A DNA stretch of 64,000 nucleotides from assembly GCA_043228905.1 (NCBI GenBank), contig JBHGNT010000017.1:18972001-19036000 (forward strand). The letters are read 5' to 3'. Positions 1-12,300 of this stretch are shown here, in pieces. Under the pieces are notes generated by a model. That model was not told the origin of the DNA and did no database searches. It was given only the letters and a program-made list of their open reading frames with translations. Both the position numbers and the translations under genes were made by a program. How positions within the stretch are numbered: the stretch's first letter is position 1; each line of letters begins with the position of its first letter. The DNA is from Azolla caroliniana (lineage: Eukaryota > Polypodiophyta).

Positions 1-356
1 TAACAACACTAGCTATGATATGGATTTTAAAAATCAAGATTTTTAAACTCAGGTCGAGAGACATGAAGAAATTAGCAAATTTGAGGAGGGAGTTGAGAAG
101 AGCTCGTGAGTAAATTGAAATGTTCATACGTGGCTCATGTGACCCCGGATTGTTGTGTTCAAAGATGCGAATCGAAGCTCAGAACACTAGCTATGATATG
201 GAATTAGAAAATCAAGAATTTGAAAATCAGGTCGAGAGACACGAAGAAATTAGCAAATTAGAGGAGGGAGTGGAGAAGAGCTTGTTCGGAAATGAGAATG
301 TTCATACATAGCTCATGTGATATCGGATTTTAGTGTTCAAACATGGGAATCGAAGC

Positions 357-534
357 AAACAACACTAGCTATGATATGTAATTAAAAAATCAAGAATTTG
401 TAACTCAGGTCGAGAAGCGTGAAGAAATTAGTAAATTTGAGGAGGGAGTTGAGAAGAGGGCGTCAGTAAATTCAAATGTTCATACCTGGCTCGTGTGATA
501 TCAGATTTTGGTGTTCAAACATGCGAATCGAAGC
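357..534 (+). repeat. Example full-length satellite monomer, 178 bp
   Basis: A representative unit carrying all conserved landmarks. The strongly conserved parts across the window are the ACTAGCTATGATATG core and the GAAGAAATTAGCAAATTTGA segment. The most variable part is the stretch of about 20 bp after GAGAAGAG. It occurs as GGCGTGAGTAAATTCAAATG, CTCGTGAGTAAATTGAAATG, CCTGTTTGGAAATGAAAATG, TTCGTTAAGAAATGAAAATG or GCGCGTGAGTAAATT followed by TTAATACC. The next unit (535-711) is 177 bp: its ATTATTCAGGG form has lost one base relative to ATTTGAGGAGGG. Confidence 0.95.
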
Positions 535-1197
535 TAACAACACTAGCTATGATATGGATTTTAAAAATCAAGATTTTTAAACTCAGGTCGAGAGACATGA
601 AGAATTTAGCAAATTATTCAGGGAGTGGAGAAGAGCCTGTTTGGAAATTAAAATGTTCATACCTGGATCGTGTGATATCGGCTTTTTGTGTTCAAACATG
701 CGAATCGAAGCTAACAACACTAGCTATGATATGGATTTAAAAAATTAAGAATTTGAAACTCATGTCGAGAGACATGAAGAAATTAGCAAATTTGAGGAGG
801 TAGCGGAGAAGAGTTCGTTAAGAAATGAAAATGTTCATACCTGCCTCGTGTGATATCGGATTTTAGTGTTCAAACATGCGAATCGAAGCTAACAACACTA
901 GCTATGATATGGAATTAAAAAATTAAGATTTTGAAACTCAGGTCCCGAGACATGAAGAAATTAGTAAATTTGAGGAGGTAGTGGAGAAGAGCTCGTGAGT
1001 AAATTGAAATGTTCATACCTGGCTCGTGTGATTCCGGATTGTTGTGTTCAAATATGCGAATCGAAGCTCACAACACTAGCTATGATATGGAATTAAAAAA
1101 TCAAGAATTTCAAACTCAGGTCGAGAAACATGAAGAAATTAGCAAATTTGAGGAGGTAGTAGAGAAGAGCTCGTTAAAAAATGAAAATGTTGATACC

Positions 1198-1210
1198 TGG
1201 CTAATTTGAG
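1198..1210 (+). repeat. Out-of-register deletion joint specific to part A
   Basis: The normal CTAATGTGATATCGG continuation is replaced by CTAATTTGAGGAGGG, so one monomer is joined to the TTTGAGGAGGG part of another. The joint recurs in A copy 2 near 20833. It is absent from both B copies, which read GGCAAATGTGATATCGG near 13724 and 33356. The two forms differ by about 297 bp. The shared AAT at the joint suggests microhomology. Confidence 0.75.
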
Positions 1211-1288
1211 GAGGGAGTTGAGAAGAGGGCGTGAGTAAATTCAAATGTTCATACCTGGAACGTGTGATAACGGATTTTAGTGTTCAAA

Positions 1289-1364
1289 CATGCGAATCGA
1301 AGCTAACAACACTAGCTATGATATGGAATTAAAAAATTAAGATTTTGAAACTCAGGTCCAGAGA
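1289..1364 (+). repeat. Truncated 76-bp monomer
   Basis: The CATGCG landmark occurs at 1289 and again at 1365, 76 bp apart instead of 178, so 102 bp are missing. The joint reads GAGACATGCGAATCG and fuses GAGACATGAAG with AAACATGCG through a shared ACATG. Identical joints stand at 14185, 20997, 33817 and 37421, at the places predicted by the block offsets, so the deletion happened once and was then copied. Confidence 0.9.
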
Positions 1365-1720
1365 CATGCGAATCGAAGCTAACAACACTAGCTATGATCT
1401 GGATTTAAAAAATCAAGAATTTGAAACTCAGGTCCAGAGACATGAAGAAATTAGCAAATTTGAGGAGGTAGCGGAGAAGAGTTCGTTAAGAAATGAAAAT
1501 GTTCATACCTGCCTCGTGTGATATCGGATTTTAGTGTTTAAACATGCGAATCGAAGCTAACAACACTAGCTATGATCTGGATTTAAAAAATCAAGAATTT
1601 GAAACTCAGGTCCAGAGACATGAAGAAATTAGCAAATTTGAGGAGGTAGCGGAGAAGAGTTCGTTAAGAAATGAAAATGTTCATACCTGCCTCGTGTGAT
1701 ATCGGATTTTACTGTTTAAA
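1365..1720 (+). repeat. Tandem pair of near-identical monomers (2 x 178 bp)
   Basis: Two adjacent monomers (1365-1542 and 1543-1720) share the rare forms GATCTGGATTT, GGTCCAGAGA, GTAGCGGAGAAGAGTTCG and CATACCTGCCTCG. They differ by one base that I can see (TTTTAGTG against TTTTACTG near 1711). Neighbouring monomers differ far more, so this is a local duplication. The pair recurs at 14185-14540, 20997-21352, 33817-34172 and 37421-37776. Confidence 0.88.
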
Positions 1721-2650
1721 CATGCGAATCGAAGCTAACAACACTAGCTATGATATGGAATTAGAAAATTAAAATTTTGAAACTCAGGTCTAGAGACATG
1801 AAGAAATTAGTAAATTTTAGGAGGTAGTGGAGAAGAGCTCGTGAGTAAATTGAAATGTTCATACCTGGCTCGTGTGATCCCGGATTGTTGTGTTCAAATA
1901 TGCGAATCGAAGGTCACAACACTAGCTATGATATGGAATTAAAAAATCAAGAATTTGAAACTCAGGTCGAGAGACATGAAGGAATTAGCAAATTTGAGGA
2001 GGTAGTGGAGAAGAGCTCATTAAAAAATGAAAATGTTGATGCCTGGCTAATGTGATATCGGATTTTAGTGTTCAAACATTCGAATTGAAGCTAACAAAAC
2101 TAGATATTATATGAAACTAAAAAATCAAGAATTTGAAACTCAAGTCGAGAGACATGAAGAAATTAGCAAATTTGAGGAGGTAGCGGACAAGAGTTCGTTA
2201 AGAAATGAAAATGTTCATACCTGCCTCGTGTGATATCGGATTTTAGTGTTCAAACATGCGAATCGAAGCTAACAACACTAGCTATGATATGGATTTTAAA
2301 AATAAAGATTTTTAAACCCAGGCCTAGAGACATGAAGAAATTAGCAAATTATTGAGGGAGTGGAGAAGAGCATGTTTGGAAATGAAAATGTTCATACCTG
2401 GCTCGTGTGATATCGGATTTTAGTGTTCAAACATGCGAATCGAAGCTAACATCACTAGCTATGATATGGATTTAAAAAATCAAGATTTTGAAACTTAGGT
2501 CGAGAGACATGAAGAAATTAGAAAATTTGAGGGGGGAGTTTAGAAGAGCGCGTGAGTAAATTGAAATGTTAATACCTGTCTCGTGTGATATCGGATTTTT
2601 GTGTTCAAACATGCGAATCGAGGCTAACAATACTAGCTATTATATGGAAA

Positions 2651-2670
2651 TAAAAAATCAAGAAATTAAC
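2651..2670 (+). repeat. Monomer with a 30-bp internal deletion (lineage marker)
   Basis: The A-rich part runs AAAAAATCAAGAAATTAAC, skipping the GAAACTCAGGTCGAGAGACA landmark; 30 bp are lost between two AAGA motifs. The same joint is found at 15479, 22291, 35111, 38715 and 39729. Each position equals another copy plus 12,820, 19,632, 3,604 or 4,618, so it serves as a marker for the block duplications. Confidence 0.9.
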
Positions 2671-2740
2671 AAATTTGAGGAGGGAGTTGAGAAGAGAGCG
2701 TGAGTAAATTCAAATGTTCACACCTGGCTCGTGTTATATC

Positions 2741-4740
2741 GGATTTTAGTGTTCAAACATGTGAATCGAAGCTAACAACACTAGTTATGATATGGATTTA
2801 AAAAATCAAGATTTTGAAACTTAGGTCGAAAGACATGAAGAAATTAGCAAATTTGAGGGGGGAGTTGAGATGAGCGCGTGAGTAAATTAAAATGTTAATA
2901 CCTCTCTCTTGTGATATCGGACTTTTGTGTTCAAACATGCGAATCGAAGCTAACAATACTAGCTATTATATGGAATTAAAAAATCTAGAATTTGAAACTC
3001 AGGTCGAGAGACATGAAGAAATTAGCAAATTTGAGGAGGGAGTTGAGAAGAGGGCGTGAGTAAATTCAAATGTTCATACCTGGCTCGTGTGATATCAGAT
3101 TTTAGTGTTCAAACATGCGAATCGAAGCTAACATCACTAGCTATGATATCGATTTCCAAAATCAAGATTTTGAAACTTAGGTCGAGAGACATGAAGAAAT
3201 TAGCAAATTTGAGGGGGGAGTTGAGATGAGCACGTGAGTAAATTAAAATGTTAATACCTCTCTCTTGTGATATCGGACTTTTGTGTTTAAACATGCGAAT
3301 CGAAGCTAACAATACTAGCTATTATATGGAATTAAAAAATCTAGAATTTGAAACTCAGGTCGAGAGACATGAAGAAATTAGCAAATTTGAGGAGGGAGTT
3401 GAGAAGAGGGCGTGAGTAAATTCAAATGTTCATACCTGGCTCGTGTGATATCAGATTTTAGTGTTCAAACATGCAAATCGAAGCTAACATCACTAGCTAT
3501 GATATGGATTTCAAAAATCAAGATTTTGAAACTCAGGTCGAGAGACATGAAGAAATTAGCAAAATTGAGGAGGTAGTGGAGAAGAGCTCGTTCAGAAATG
3601 AAAATGTTGATACCTGGGTCATGTGATATCGGATTTTAGTGTTCAAACATGCGAATCGAAGCTAACAAGACTAGCTATGATATGAAAACTAAAAAATGAA
3701 GAGTTTGAAACTCAGGTCGAGAGAAATGAAGACATTAGCAAATTAGAGGAGGGAGTGGAGAAGAGCCTGTTTGGAAATGAAAATGTTCAGACCTGGATCG
3801 TGTGATATCGGAGTTTTGTGTTCAAACATGCGAATCGAAGCTAACAACACTAGCGTTTATATAAAATTAAAAAATCGAGAATTTGAAACTCAGGTCGAGA
3901 GACATGAAGAAATTAGCAAATTTGAGGAGGGAGTTGAGAAGAGGGCGTGAGTAAATTCAAATGTTCACACCTGGCTCGTGTTATATCGGATTTTAGTGTT
4001 CAAACATGTGAATCGAAGCTAACATAACTAGGTATGATATGGATTTCAAAAATCAAGATTTTGAAACTCAGGTCGAGAGACATGAAGAAATTAGCAAATT
4101 TGAGGGGGGAGTTGAGATGAGCGCGTGAGTAAATTAAAATGTTAATACCTCTCTCTTGTGATATCGGACTTTTGTGTTCAAACATGCGAATCGAAGCTAA
4201 CAATACTAGCTATTATATGGAATTAAAAAATCTAGAATTTGAAACTCAGGTCGAGAGACATGAAGAAATTAGCAAATTTGAGGAGGGAGTTGAGAAGAGG
4301 GCGTGAGTAAATTCAAATGTTCATACCTGGCTTGTGTGATATCAGATTTTAGTGTTCAAACATGCGAATCGAAGCTAACATCACTATCTATGATATCGAT
4401 TTCCAAAATCAAGATTTTGAAACTTAGGTCGAGAGACATGAAGAAATTAGCAAATTTGAGGGGGGAGTTGAGATGAGCTCGTGAGTAAATTAAAATGTTA
4501 ATACGTCTCTCTTGTGATATCGGACTTTTGTGTTCAAACATGCGAATCGAAGCTAACAATACTAGCTATTATATGGAATTAAAAAATCTAGAATTTGAAA
4601 CTCAGGTCGAGAGACATGAAGAAATTAGCAAATTTGAGGAGGGAGTTGAGAAGAGGGCGTGAGTAAATTCAAATGTTCATACCTGGCTCGTGTGATATCA
4701 GATTTTAGTGTTCAAACATGCGAATCGAAGCTAACATCAC
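2741..4740 (+). repeat. Dimeric (356-bp) higher-order repeat domain
   Basis: Two monomer types alternate. One has AACATCACTAGC, GATTTCCAAAATC or GATTTCAAAAATC, GAGGGGGGAGTTGAGATGAG and TTAATACCTCTCTCTTGTG. The other has ATATCGGACTTTTGTG, AACAATACTAGCTATTATATGG, AATCTAGAATTTG and GAGGGCGTGAG. The dimer is clear at 3056-3420 and at 3960-4680, with one 891-bp spacing (3109 to 4000) where a dimer is interrupted. No CCCGGATTG-type monomer occurs from about 2050 to 5800. The domain returns at 22373-24372. Confidence 0.8.
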
Positions 4741-4743
4741 TAG

Positions 4744-4850
4744 CTTTCAAAAATCAAGATTTTGAAACTCAGGTCGAGAGACATGAAGAAATTAGCAAAA
4801 TTGAGGAGGTAGTGGAGAAGAGCTCGTTAAGAAATTAAAAAATGAAGAGT
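4744..4850 (+). repeat. Two truncated monomers with deletion joints
   Basis: Near 4744 ACTAGC is joined directly to TTTCAAAAATCAAG, skipping TATGATATGGA. Near 4828 CGTTAAGAAAT is followed at once by TAAAAAATGAAGAG, so most of a monomer is missing, with AAAT shared by the joined ends. Both joints recur at offset 19,632 (near 24376 and 24460). Confidence 0.75.
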
Positions 4851-5840
4851 TTGAAACTCAGGTCGAGAGAAATGAAGAAATTAGCAAATTAGAGGAGGGA
4901 GTGGAGAAGAGCCTGTTTGGAAATGAAAATGTTCAGACCTGGATCGTGTGATATCGGATTTTTGTGTTCAAACATGCGAATCGAAGCTAACAACACTAGC
5001 GTTTATATAGAATTAAAAAATCGAGAATTTGAAACTCTGGTCGAGAGACATGAAGAAATTAGCAAATTTGAGGAGGGAGTTGAGAAGAGGGCGTGAGTAA
5101 ATTCAAATGTTCATACCTGGCTCGTGTGATATCGGATTTTAGTGTTCAAACATGCGTATCGAAGCTAACATAACTAGGTATGATATGGATTTAAAAAAGC
5201 AACATTTTGAAACTCAGGTCGAGAGACATGAAGAAATTAGCAAATTAGAGGAGGGAGTGGAGAAGAGCTTGTTTGGAAATAAAAATGTTCAGACCTGGAT
5301 CGTGTGATATCGGATTTTTGTGTTCAAACATGCGAATCGAAGTTAACAACACTAGCTATTATATAGAATTAAAAAATCGAGAATTTGAAACTCAGGTTGA
5401 AAGACATGAAGAAATTAGCAAATTTGAGGAGGGAGTTAAGAAGAGTGCGTGAGTAAATTGAAATGTTAATACCGGTCTCGTGTGATATCGGATTTTTGAG
5501 TTCAAACAGGCAAATCGAAGCTAACAACACTAGCTATTCTATGGAATTAAAAAATCGACAATTTGAAACTAAGGTTGAGAGACATGAAGAAATTAGCAAA
5601 TTTGAGGAGGGTGTTGAGAAGAGGGCGTGAGTAAATTCAAATGTTCATACCTGCCTCGTGTGATATCGGATTTTAGTGTTTAAACATGCGAATCGAAGCT
5701 AACAACACTAGCTATGATATGGAATTAAAAAATTAAGATTTTGAAACTCAGGTCCAGAGACATGAAGAAATTAGTAAATTTGAGGAGGTAGTGGAGAAGA
5801 GCTCGTGAGTAAATTGAAATGTTCATACCTGGCTCGTGTG

Positions 5841-5886
5841 ATCCCGGATCGTGCGTAAATTGAAATATTCATACCTGGCTCGTGTG
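5841..5886 (+). repeat. 46-bp mini-unit from a deletion joint
   Basis: The ATCCCGG motif appears at 5841 and again at 5887. The intervening 46 bp contain only GTGCGTAAATTGAAATATTC and the CATACCTGGCTCGTGTG landmark. The joint reads CCCGGATCGTGCG, fusing CCCGGAT with the CTCGTGCGTAAATTG cassette (intact form near 46031). Recurs at 25473-25518. Confidence 0.8.
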
Positions 5887-7495
5887 ATCCCGGATTGTTG
5901 TGTTCAAAGCTGTGAATCGAAGCTCACAACACTAGCTATGATATGGAATTAAAAAATCAAGAATTTGAAACTCAGGTCGAGAGACATGAAGAAATTAGCA
6001 AATTTGAGGAGGTAGTGGAGAAGAGCTCGTTCAGAAATGAAAATGTTGATACCTGGGTCATGTGATATCGGATTTTAGTGTTCAAACATGCGAATCGAAG
6101 CTAACAAGACTAGCTATGATATGAAATTAAAAAATGAAGAGTTTGAAACTCAGGTCGAGAGAAATGAAGAAATTAGCAAATTAGAGGAGGGAGTGGAGAA
6201 GAGCCTGTTTGGAAATGAAAATGTTCAGACCTGGATCGTGTGATATCGGATTTTAGTGTTCAAACATGCGAATCGAAGCTAACAACACTAGCGTTTATAT
6301 AGAATTAAAGAATCGAGAATTTCAAACTCAGGTCGAGAGACATGAAGAAATTAGCAAATTTGAGGAGGGAGTTGAGAAGAGGGCGTGAGTAAATTCAAAT
6401 GTTCATACCTGGAACGTGTGATAACGGATTTTAGTGTTCAAACATGCGAATCGAAGCTAACAAAACTAGCTATGATATAGAATTAAAAAATCAAGATTTT
6501 GAAACTCAGGTCCAGAGACATGAAGAAATTAGCAAATTTGCTGAGGGAGTTTAGAAGAGCTCGTGAGTAAATTGAAATGTACATACCCGGCTTGTGTGAT
6601 TCTGGATTTTAGTGTTCAAAGATGCGAATCGAAGCTCACAACACTAGCTATGATATAGAATTAAAAAATCTAGAATTTGAAACTCAGGTCGAGAGACATG
6701 AAGAAATTAGCAAATTTGAGGAGGTAGTGGAGAAGAGTTCGTTAATAAATGAAAATGTTCATACCTGGCTCATGTGATATCAGATTTTAGTGTTCAAACA
6801 TGCGAATCGAAGCTAACAACACTAGCTATAATATGGATTTAAAAAATGAAGATTTTGAAACTGAGGTCGAGAGACATGATGAAATTAGCAAATTTGAGAA
6901 GGTAGTTGAGAAAAGCTCGTGAGTAAATTAAAATGTTCATACCTGGCTCGTGTGATCCCGGATTGTTGTGATCAAAGATGCGAATCGAAGCTAACAACAC
7001 TAGCTATCATATGGATTTAAAAAATCAAGATTTTGACACTCAGGTTGAGAGACATGGAGAAATTAGCAAATTTGAGGAGGGAGTTGAGAAGCTCTCGTGA
7101 GTAAATTGAAATGTTCATACCTAGCTCATGTGATCCCGGATTGTTGTGTTCAAAGATGTGAATCGAACCTCACAACACTAGCTATGATATGGAATTAGAA
7201 AATGAAGAATTTGAAACTCAGGTCGAGAGACTTAAAGAAATTAGCAAATTTGAGGAGGTAGTGGAGAAGAGCTCGTTAAGAAATGAAAATGTTCATACCC
7301 GGCTCATGTGATATCGGATTTTAGTGTTCAAACATGCGAATCGAAGCTAACAACACTAGCTATAATATGAAATTAAAAACTCAGGATTTTCAAACTCAGG
7401 TCGAGACACATGAAGAAATTAGCAAATTAGAGGAGGGAGTAGAGAAGAGCCTGTTTGGAAATGCAAATGTTCATACCTGGATCGTGTGATATCGG

Positions 7496-7530
7496 ATTTT
7501 TGTGTTCAAACTCAGGTCGAGAGACAGGAA
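7496..7530 (+). repeat. 62-bp deletion joint; intact form present at 54.6 kb
   Basis: GTGTTCAAAC is joined to TCAGGTCGAGAGACAGG. The collinear segment at 54.63-54.72 kb keeps the missing 62 bp, between GTGTTCAAAC and TTTTGAAAC. The offset between the two regions steps from 47,137 (7344 to 54481) to 47,199 (7582 to 54781), exactly 62. AAAC is shared at both ends. The joint is also in A copy 2 near 27134. Confidence 0.88.
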
Positions 7531-8280
7531 GAAATTAGCAAATTTGAGGGGGGAGTTTAGAAGAGCGCGTGAGTAAATTCAAATGTTAATACCTGTCTCG
7601 TGTGATATCGGATTTTTGTGTTCAAACATGCAAATCGAGGCTAACAATACTAGCTATTATTTGGAATTGAAAAATCAAGAATTTGAAACTCAGGTCGAGA
7701 GACATGAAGAAATTAGCAAATTTGAGGAGGGAGTTGAGAGGAGGGTGTGAGTAAATTCAAATGTTCATACCTCGCTCGTGTGATATTAGATTTTAGTGTT
7801 CAAACTTGCGAATCGAAGCAAACTACACTAGCTATGATATGAAATTAAAAAATCAAGAATTTGAAACTCAGGTAGAGAGACATGAAGAAATTAGCAAATT
7901 AGAGGAGGGAGTGGAGAAGAGCCTGTTCGGAAATGAAAATGTTCATACATAGCTCATGTGATATCGGATTTTAGTGTTCGAACATGCGAATCGAAAGTAA
8001 CAACACTAACTATGATATGAAATTAAAAAATCAAGAATTTGTATCTCAGGTCGAGAGACATGAACAAATTAGCAAATTAAAGGAGGGAGTTGAGAAGAGG
8101 GCTTGAGTACATTCAAATGTTCATACCTGGCTCGTGTAATATCAGATTTTAGTGTTCAAACATGCAAATGGAAGCTAACAACACTAGCTATGATATGGAT
8201 TTAAAAAATCAAGATTTTGAAACTCAGGTCGAGAGACATGAAGAAATTAGCAAATTTGAGGAGGGAGTGTAGAAGAGCTC

Positions 8281-8815
8281 GTGAGTAAATTGAAATGTTC
8301 ATACGTGGCTCATGTGACCCCGGATTGTCGTGTTCAAAGATGCGAATCGAAGCTCACAACACTAGCTATGATATGGAATTAAAAAATCTAGAATTTGAAA
8401 CTCAGGTCGAGAGACATGAAGAAATTAGCAAATTTGAGGAGGGAGTGTAGAAGAGCTCGTGAGTAAATTGAAATGTTCATACGTGGCTCATTTGACCCCG
8501 GATTGTCGTGTTCAAAGATGCGAATCGAAGGTCACAACACTAGCTATGATATGGAATTAGAAAATCAAGAATTTGAAACTCAGGTCGAGAGACATGAAGA
8601 AATTAGCAAATTTGAGGAGGTAGTTGAGAAGAGCTCGTGAGTAAATTGAAATGTTCATACCTAGTTCATGTGATCCCGGATTGTTGTGTTCAAAGATGTG
8701 AATCGAAGCTCACAACACTAGCTATGATATGGAATTAGAAAATCAAGAATCTGAAACTCAGGTCGAGAGACTTAAAGAAATTAGCAAATTAGAGGAGGTA
8801 GTGGAGAAGAGCTCG
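8281..8815 (+). repeat. Run of CCCGGATTG-type monomers
   Basis: Three consecutive monomers carry the alternative block ACCCCGGATTGTCGTG or TCCCGGATTGTTGTG, then TTCAAAGATGCG or TTCAAAGATGTG and GAAGCTCACAAC or GAAGGTCACAAC, in place of TATCGGATTTTAGTG, AACATGCG and GCTAACAAC. The linked changes define a monomer subfamily. Elsewhere in A it occurs singly or in pairs (near 140, 1030, 1878, 5887, 6955, 7135, 9815, 10530 and 10885). This run returns at 27913-28447, and a related run lies at 55494-56110. Confidence 0.85.
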
Positions 8816-9204
8816 TTAAGAAATGAAATTGTTCATACCCGGCTCATGTGATATGAAATTAAAAAATCAAGAATTTGAAACTCAGGTCGAGAGACATGAA
8901 GAAATTAGGAAATTAGAGGAGGGAGTGGAGAAGAGCCTGTTCGGAAATGAAAATGTTCATACATAGCTCATGTGATATCGGATTTTAGTGTTCAAACATG
9001 CGAATCGAAGCTAACAACATTAACTAGGATATGAAATTATAAAATCAAGAATTTGAAACTCAGGTCGAGAGACATGAAGAAATTACCAATTTTAGGAGGG
9101 AGTTGAGAAGAGCTCGTGAGTAAATTGAAATGTTCATACGTGGCTCATGTGATATCAGATTGTTGTGTTCAAAGATGCGAATCGAAGCTAACAACACTAG
9201 CTAT

Positions 9205-9300
9205 GATCTGAAATTAGGGTTTAGAGATGTTCATACCTGGCTCGTGTGATCCCGGATTGTCGTGTTCATACCTGCCTCGTGTGATATCGGATTTTAGTGT
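9205..9300 (+). repeat. Rearranged short units with an atypical insert
   Basis: After ACTAGCTATGATCTG the sequence reads AAATTAGGGTTTAGAGATG and then returns at GTTCATACCTGG, skipping most of the monomer. ATTAGGGTTTAGAG is not part of the monomer and is the only short non-satellite stretch I noticed. A second joint follows at GTCGTGTTCATACCTGCC, fusing two units through GTTCA. The cluster recurs at 28837-28932. Confidence 0.7.
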
Positions 9301-12300
9301 TCAAACATGCGAATCGAAGCTAACAACACTAGCTATGATATGGATTTTAAAAATCAAGATTTTTAAACTCAGCTCTAGAGACATGAAGAAATTAGCAAAT
9401 TATTGAGAAAGTGGAGAAGAGCCTGTTTGGAAATGAAAATGTTCATACTTGCCTCGTGTGATATCGGATTTTAGTGTTCAAACATGCGAATCGAAGCAAA
9501 CAACACTAGCTATGATATGGATTTTAAAAATCAAGATTTTTAAACTGAGGTCTAGAGACATGAAGAAATTAGCAAATTATTGAGGGAGTGGAGAAGAGCC
9601 TGTTCGGAAATCAAAATGTTCATACCTGGATCGTGTGATATCGGATTTTTGTGTTCAAACATGCGAATCGAAGCTAACAACACTAGCTATGATATGTAAT
9701 TAAAAAATTAGGATTTGGAAACTCAGGTCGAGAGACATGAAGAAAATAGCAAATTTGAGGAAGGAGTTGAGAAGAGCTCGTGAGTAAATTGAAATGTTCA
9801 TACCTGGCTCGTGTGATCCCGGATTGTTGTGTTCAAAGATGCGAATCGAAGCTCACAAGACTGGCTATGATATGGAATAAGAAAATCAGGAATTTGAAAC
9901 TCAGGTCGAGAGACATGAAGAAATTAGCAAATTTGAGGAGGTAGTGGAGAAGAGCTTGTTGAGAAATGAAAGTGTTCATACCTGGCTCATGTGATATCGG
10001 ATTTTTGTGTTCAAACATGCGAATCGAAGCTAACAACACTAGCTATGATATGAAATGAAAAAATCAAGAATTTGAAACTCAGGTCTAGGGACATGAAGAA
10101 ATTAGAAAATTAGAGGAGGGAGTGGAGAAGAGCCTGTTTGGAAATGAGAATGTTCATACATAGCTCATGTGATATCGGATTTTAGTGTTCAAACATGGGA
10201 ATCGAAGCTAACAACACGAGCTATGATATGTAATTAAAAAATCAAGAATTTGTAACTCAGGTCGAGAAGCATGAAGAAATTAGCAGATTTGAGGAGGGAG
10301 TTGAGAAGAGGGCGTGAGTAAATTCAAATGTTCATACCTGGCTCGTGTGATATCAGATTTTAGTGTTCAAACATGCGAATCGAAGCTAACAACACTAGCT
10401 ATGATATGGATTTTAAAAATCAAGATTTTTAAACTAAGGTCGAGAGACATGATGAATTTAGCAAATTTGAGGAGGGAGTTGAGAAGAGCTCGTTACTAAA
10501 GTGGAATGTTCATACCTGGCTCGTGTGATCCAGGATTGTCGTGTTGAAAGATGCGAATCGATGCTCACAACACTAGCTATGATATGGAATTAAAAAATCA
10601 AGAATTTGAAACTCAGGTCGAGAGACATGAAGAAATTAGCAAATTTGAGAAGGTAGTGGAGAAGAGCTCGTTAAAAAATGAAAATGTTGATACCTGTCTA
10701 ATGTGATATCGGATTTTCGTGTTCAAACATGCGTATTGAAGCTAACAAAACTAGCTATTATATGAAACTAAAAAATCAAGAATTTGAAACTCAAGTCGAG
10801 AGACATGAAGAAATTAGCAAATTTGAGGAGGGAGTTGAGAAGAGCTCGTGAGTAAATTGAAATGTTCATACGTGGCTCATGTGACCCCGGATTGTTGTGT
10901 TCAAAGATGCGAATCGAAGCTCACAACACTATCTATGATATGGAATTAAAAATTCAAGAATTTGAATCTCAGGTCGAGAGACATGTAGAAATTAGCAAAT
11001 TTGAGAAGGTAGTGGAGAAGAGCTCTTTAAAAAATGAAAAATGTTGATACCTGGCTCATGTCATATCGCCTTTTAGTGTTCAACCATGCGAATTGAAGCT
11101 AACAACACTAGCTATTATATGAAACCAAAAAATCAAGAATTTGAAACTCAAGTCGAGAGACATGAAGAAATTAGCAAATTTTAGGAGGTAGCAAAGCAGA
11201 GTTCGTTAAGAAATGAAAATGTTTATACCTGGCTCATGTAATATCAGATTTTTGTGTTCAAACATGCGAATCGAAGCAAACTACACTAGCTATGATATGA
11301 AATTAAAAAATCAAGAATTTGAAACTCAGGTCGAGAGACATGAAGAAATTAGCAAATTAGAGGAGGGAGTGGAGAAGAGCCTGTTCGGAAATGAAAATGT
11401 TCATACATAGCTCATGTGATATCGGATTTTAGTGTTCAAACATGCGAATCGAAGTTAACAACACTAGCTATTATATAGAATTAAAAAATTGAGAATTTGA
11501 AACTCAGGTCGAGAGACATGAAGAAATTAGCAAATTTGAGGAGGGAGTTAAGAAGAGCGTGTGAGTAAATTGAAATGTTAATACCTGTCTCGTGTGATAT
11601 CGGATTTTTGTGTTCAAACATGCAAATCGAAGCTAACAACACTAGCCTTTCTATGGAATTAAAAAATCTACAATTTGAAACTCAGGTCGAGAGACATGAA
11701 GAAATTAGCAAATTTGAGGAGGGACTTGAGAAGAGGGCGTGAGTAAATTCAAATGTTCATACCTGGCTCGTGTAATATCTGATTTTAGTGTTCAAACATG
11801 CGAATGGAAGCTTACAACACTAGCTATGATATGGATTTAAAAATTCAAGATTTTGAAACTTAGGTCGAGAGACACAAAGAGATTAGCAAATTTGAGGAGG
11901 GAGTTGAGAAGAGTGCGTGAGTAAATTCAAATATTAATACCTGTCTCGTGTGATATCGGATTTTTGTGTTCAAACATGCGAATCGAGGCTAATAAATCTA
12001 GCTATTATATGGAATTAAAAAATTAAGAATTTCAAACTCAGGTCAAGAGACATGAAGAAATTAGCAAATTTGAGGAGGGAGTTGAGAAGAGGGCGTGAGT
12101 AAATTCAAATGTTCATACCTGGCTCGTGTGATATCAGATTTTAGTGTTCAAACATGCGAATCGAAGCTAACAACACTAGCTATGATATCAAATTAAAAAA
12201 TCAAGAATTTCAAACTCAGGTCGAGAGACATGAAGATATTAGCAAATTAGAGAAAGGAGTGGAGAAGAGCATGTTTGGAAATGAAAATGTTCATACCTGG

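Noticed and set aside
9211-9233. Interstitial telomere array
   Set aside because: Only about 12 bp fit a TTTAGGG series. This is too short to call a telomeric repeat, so it is kept only as a low-interest finding.
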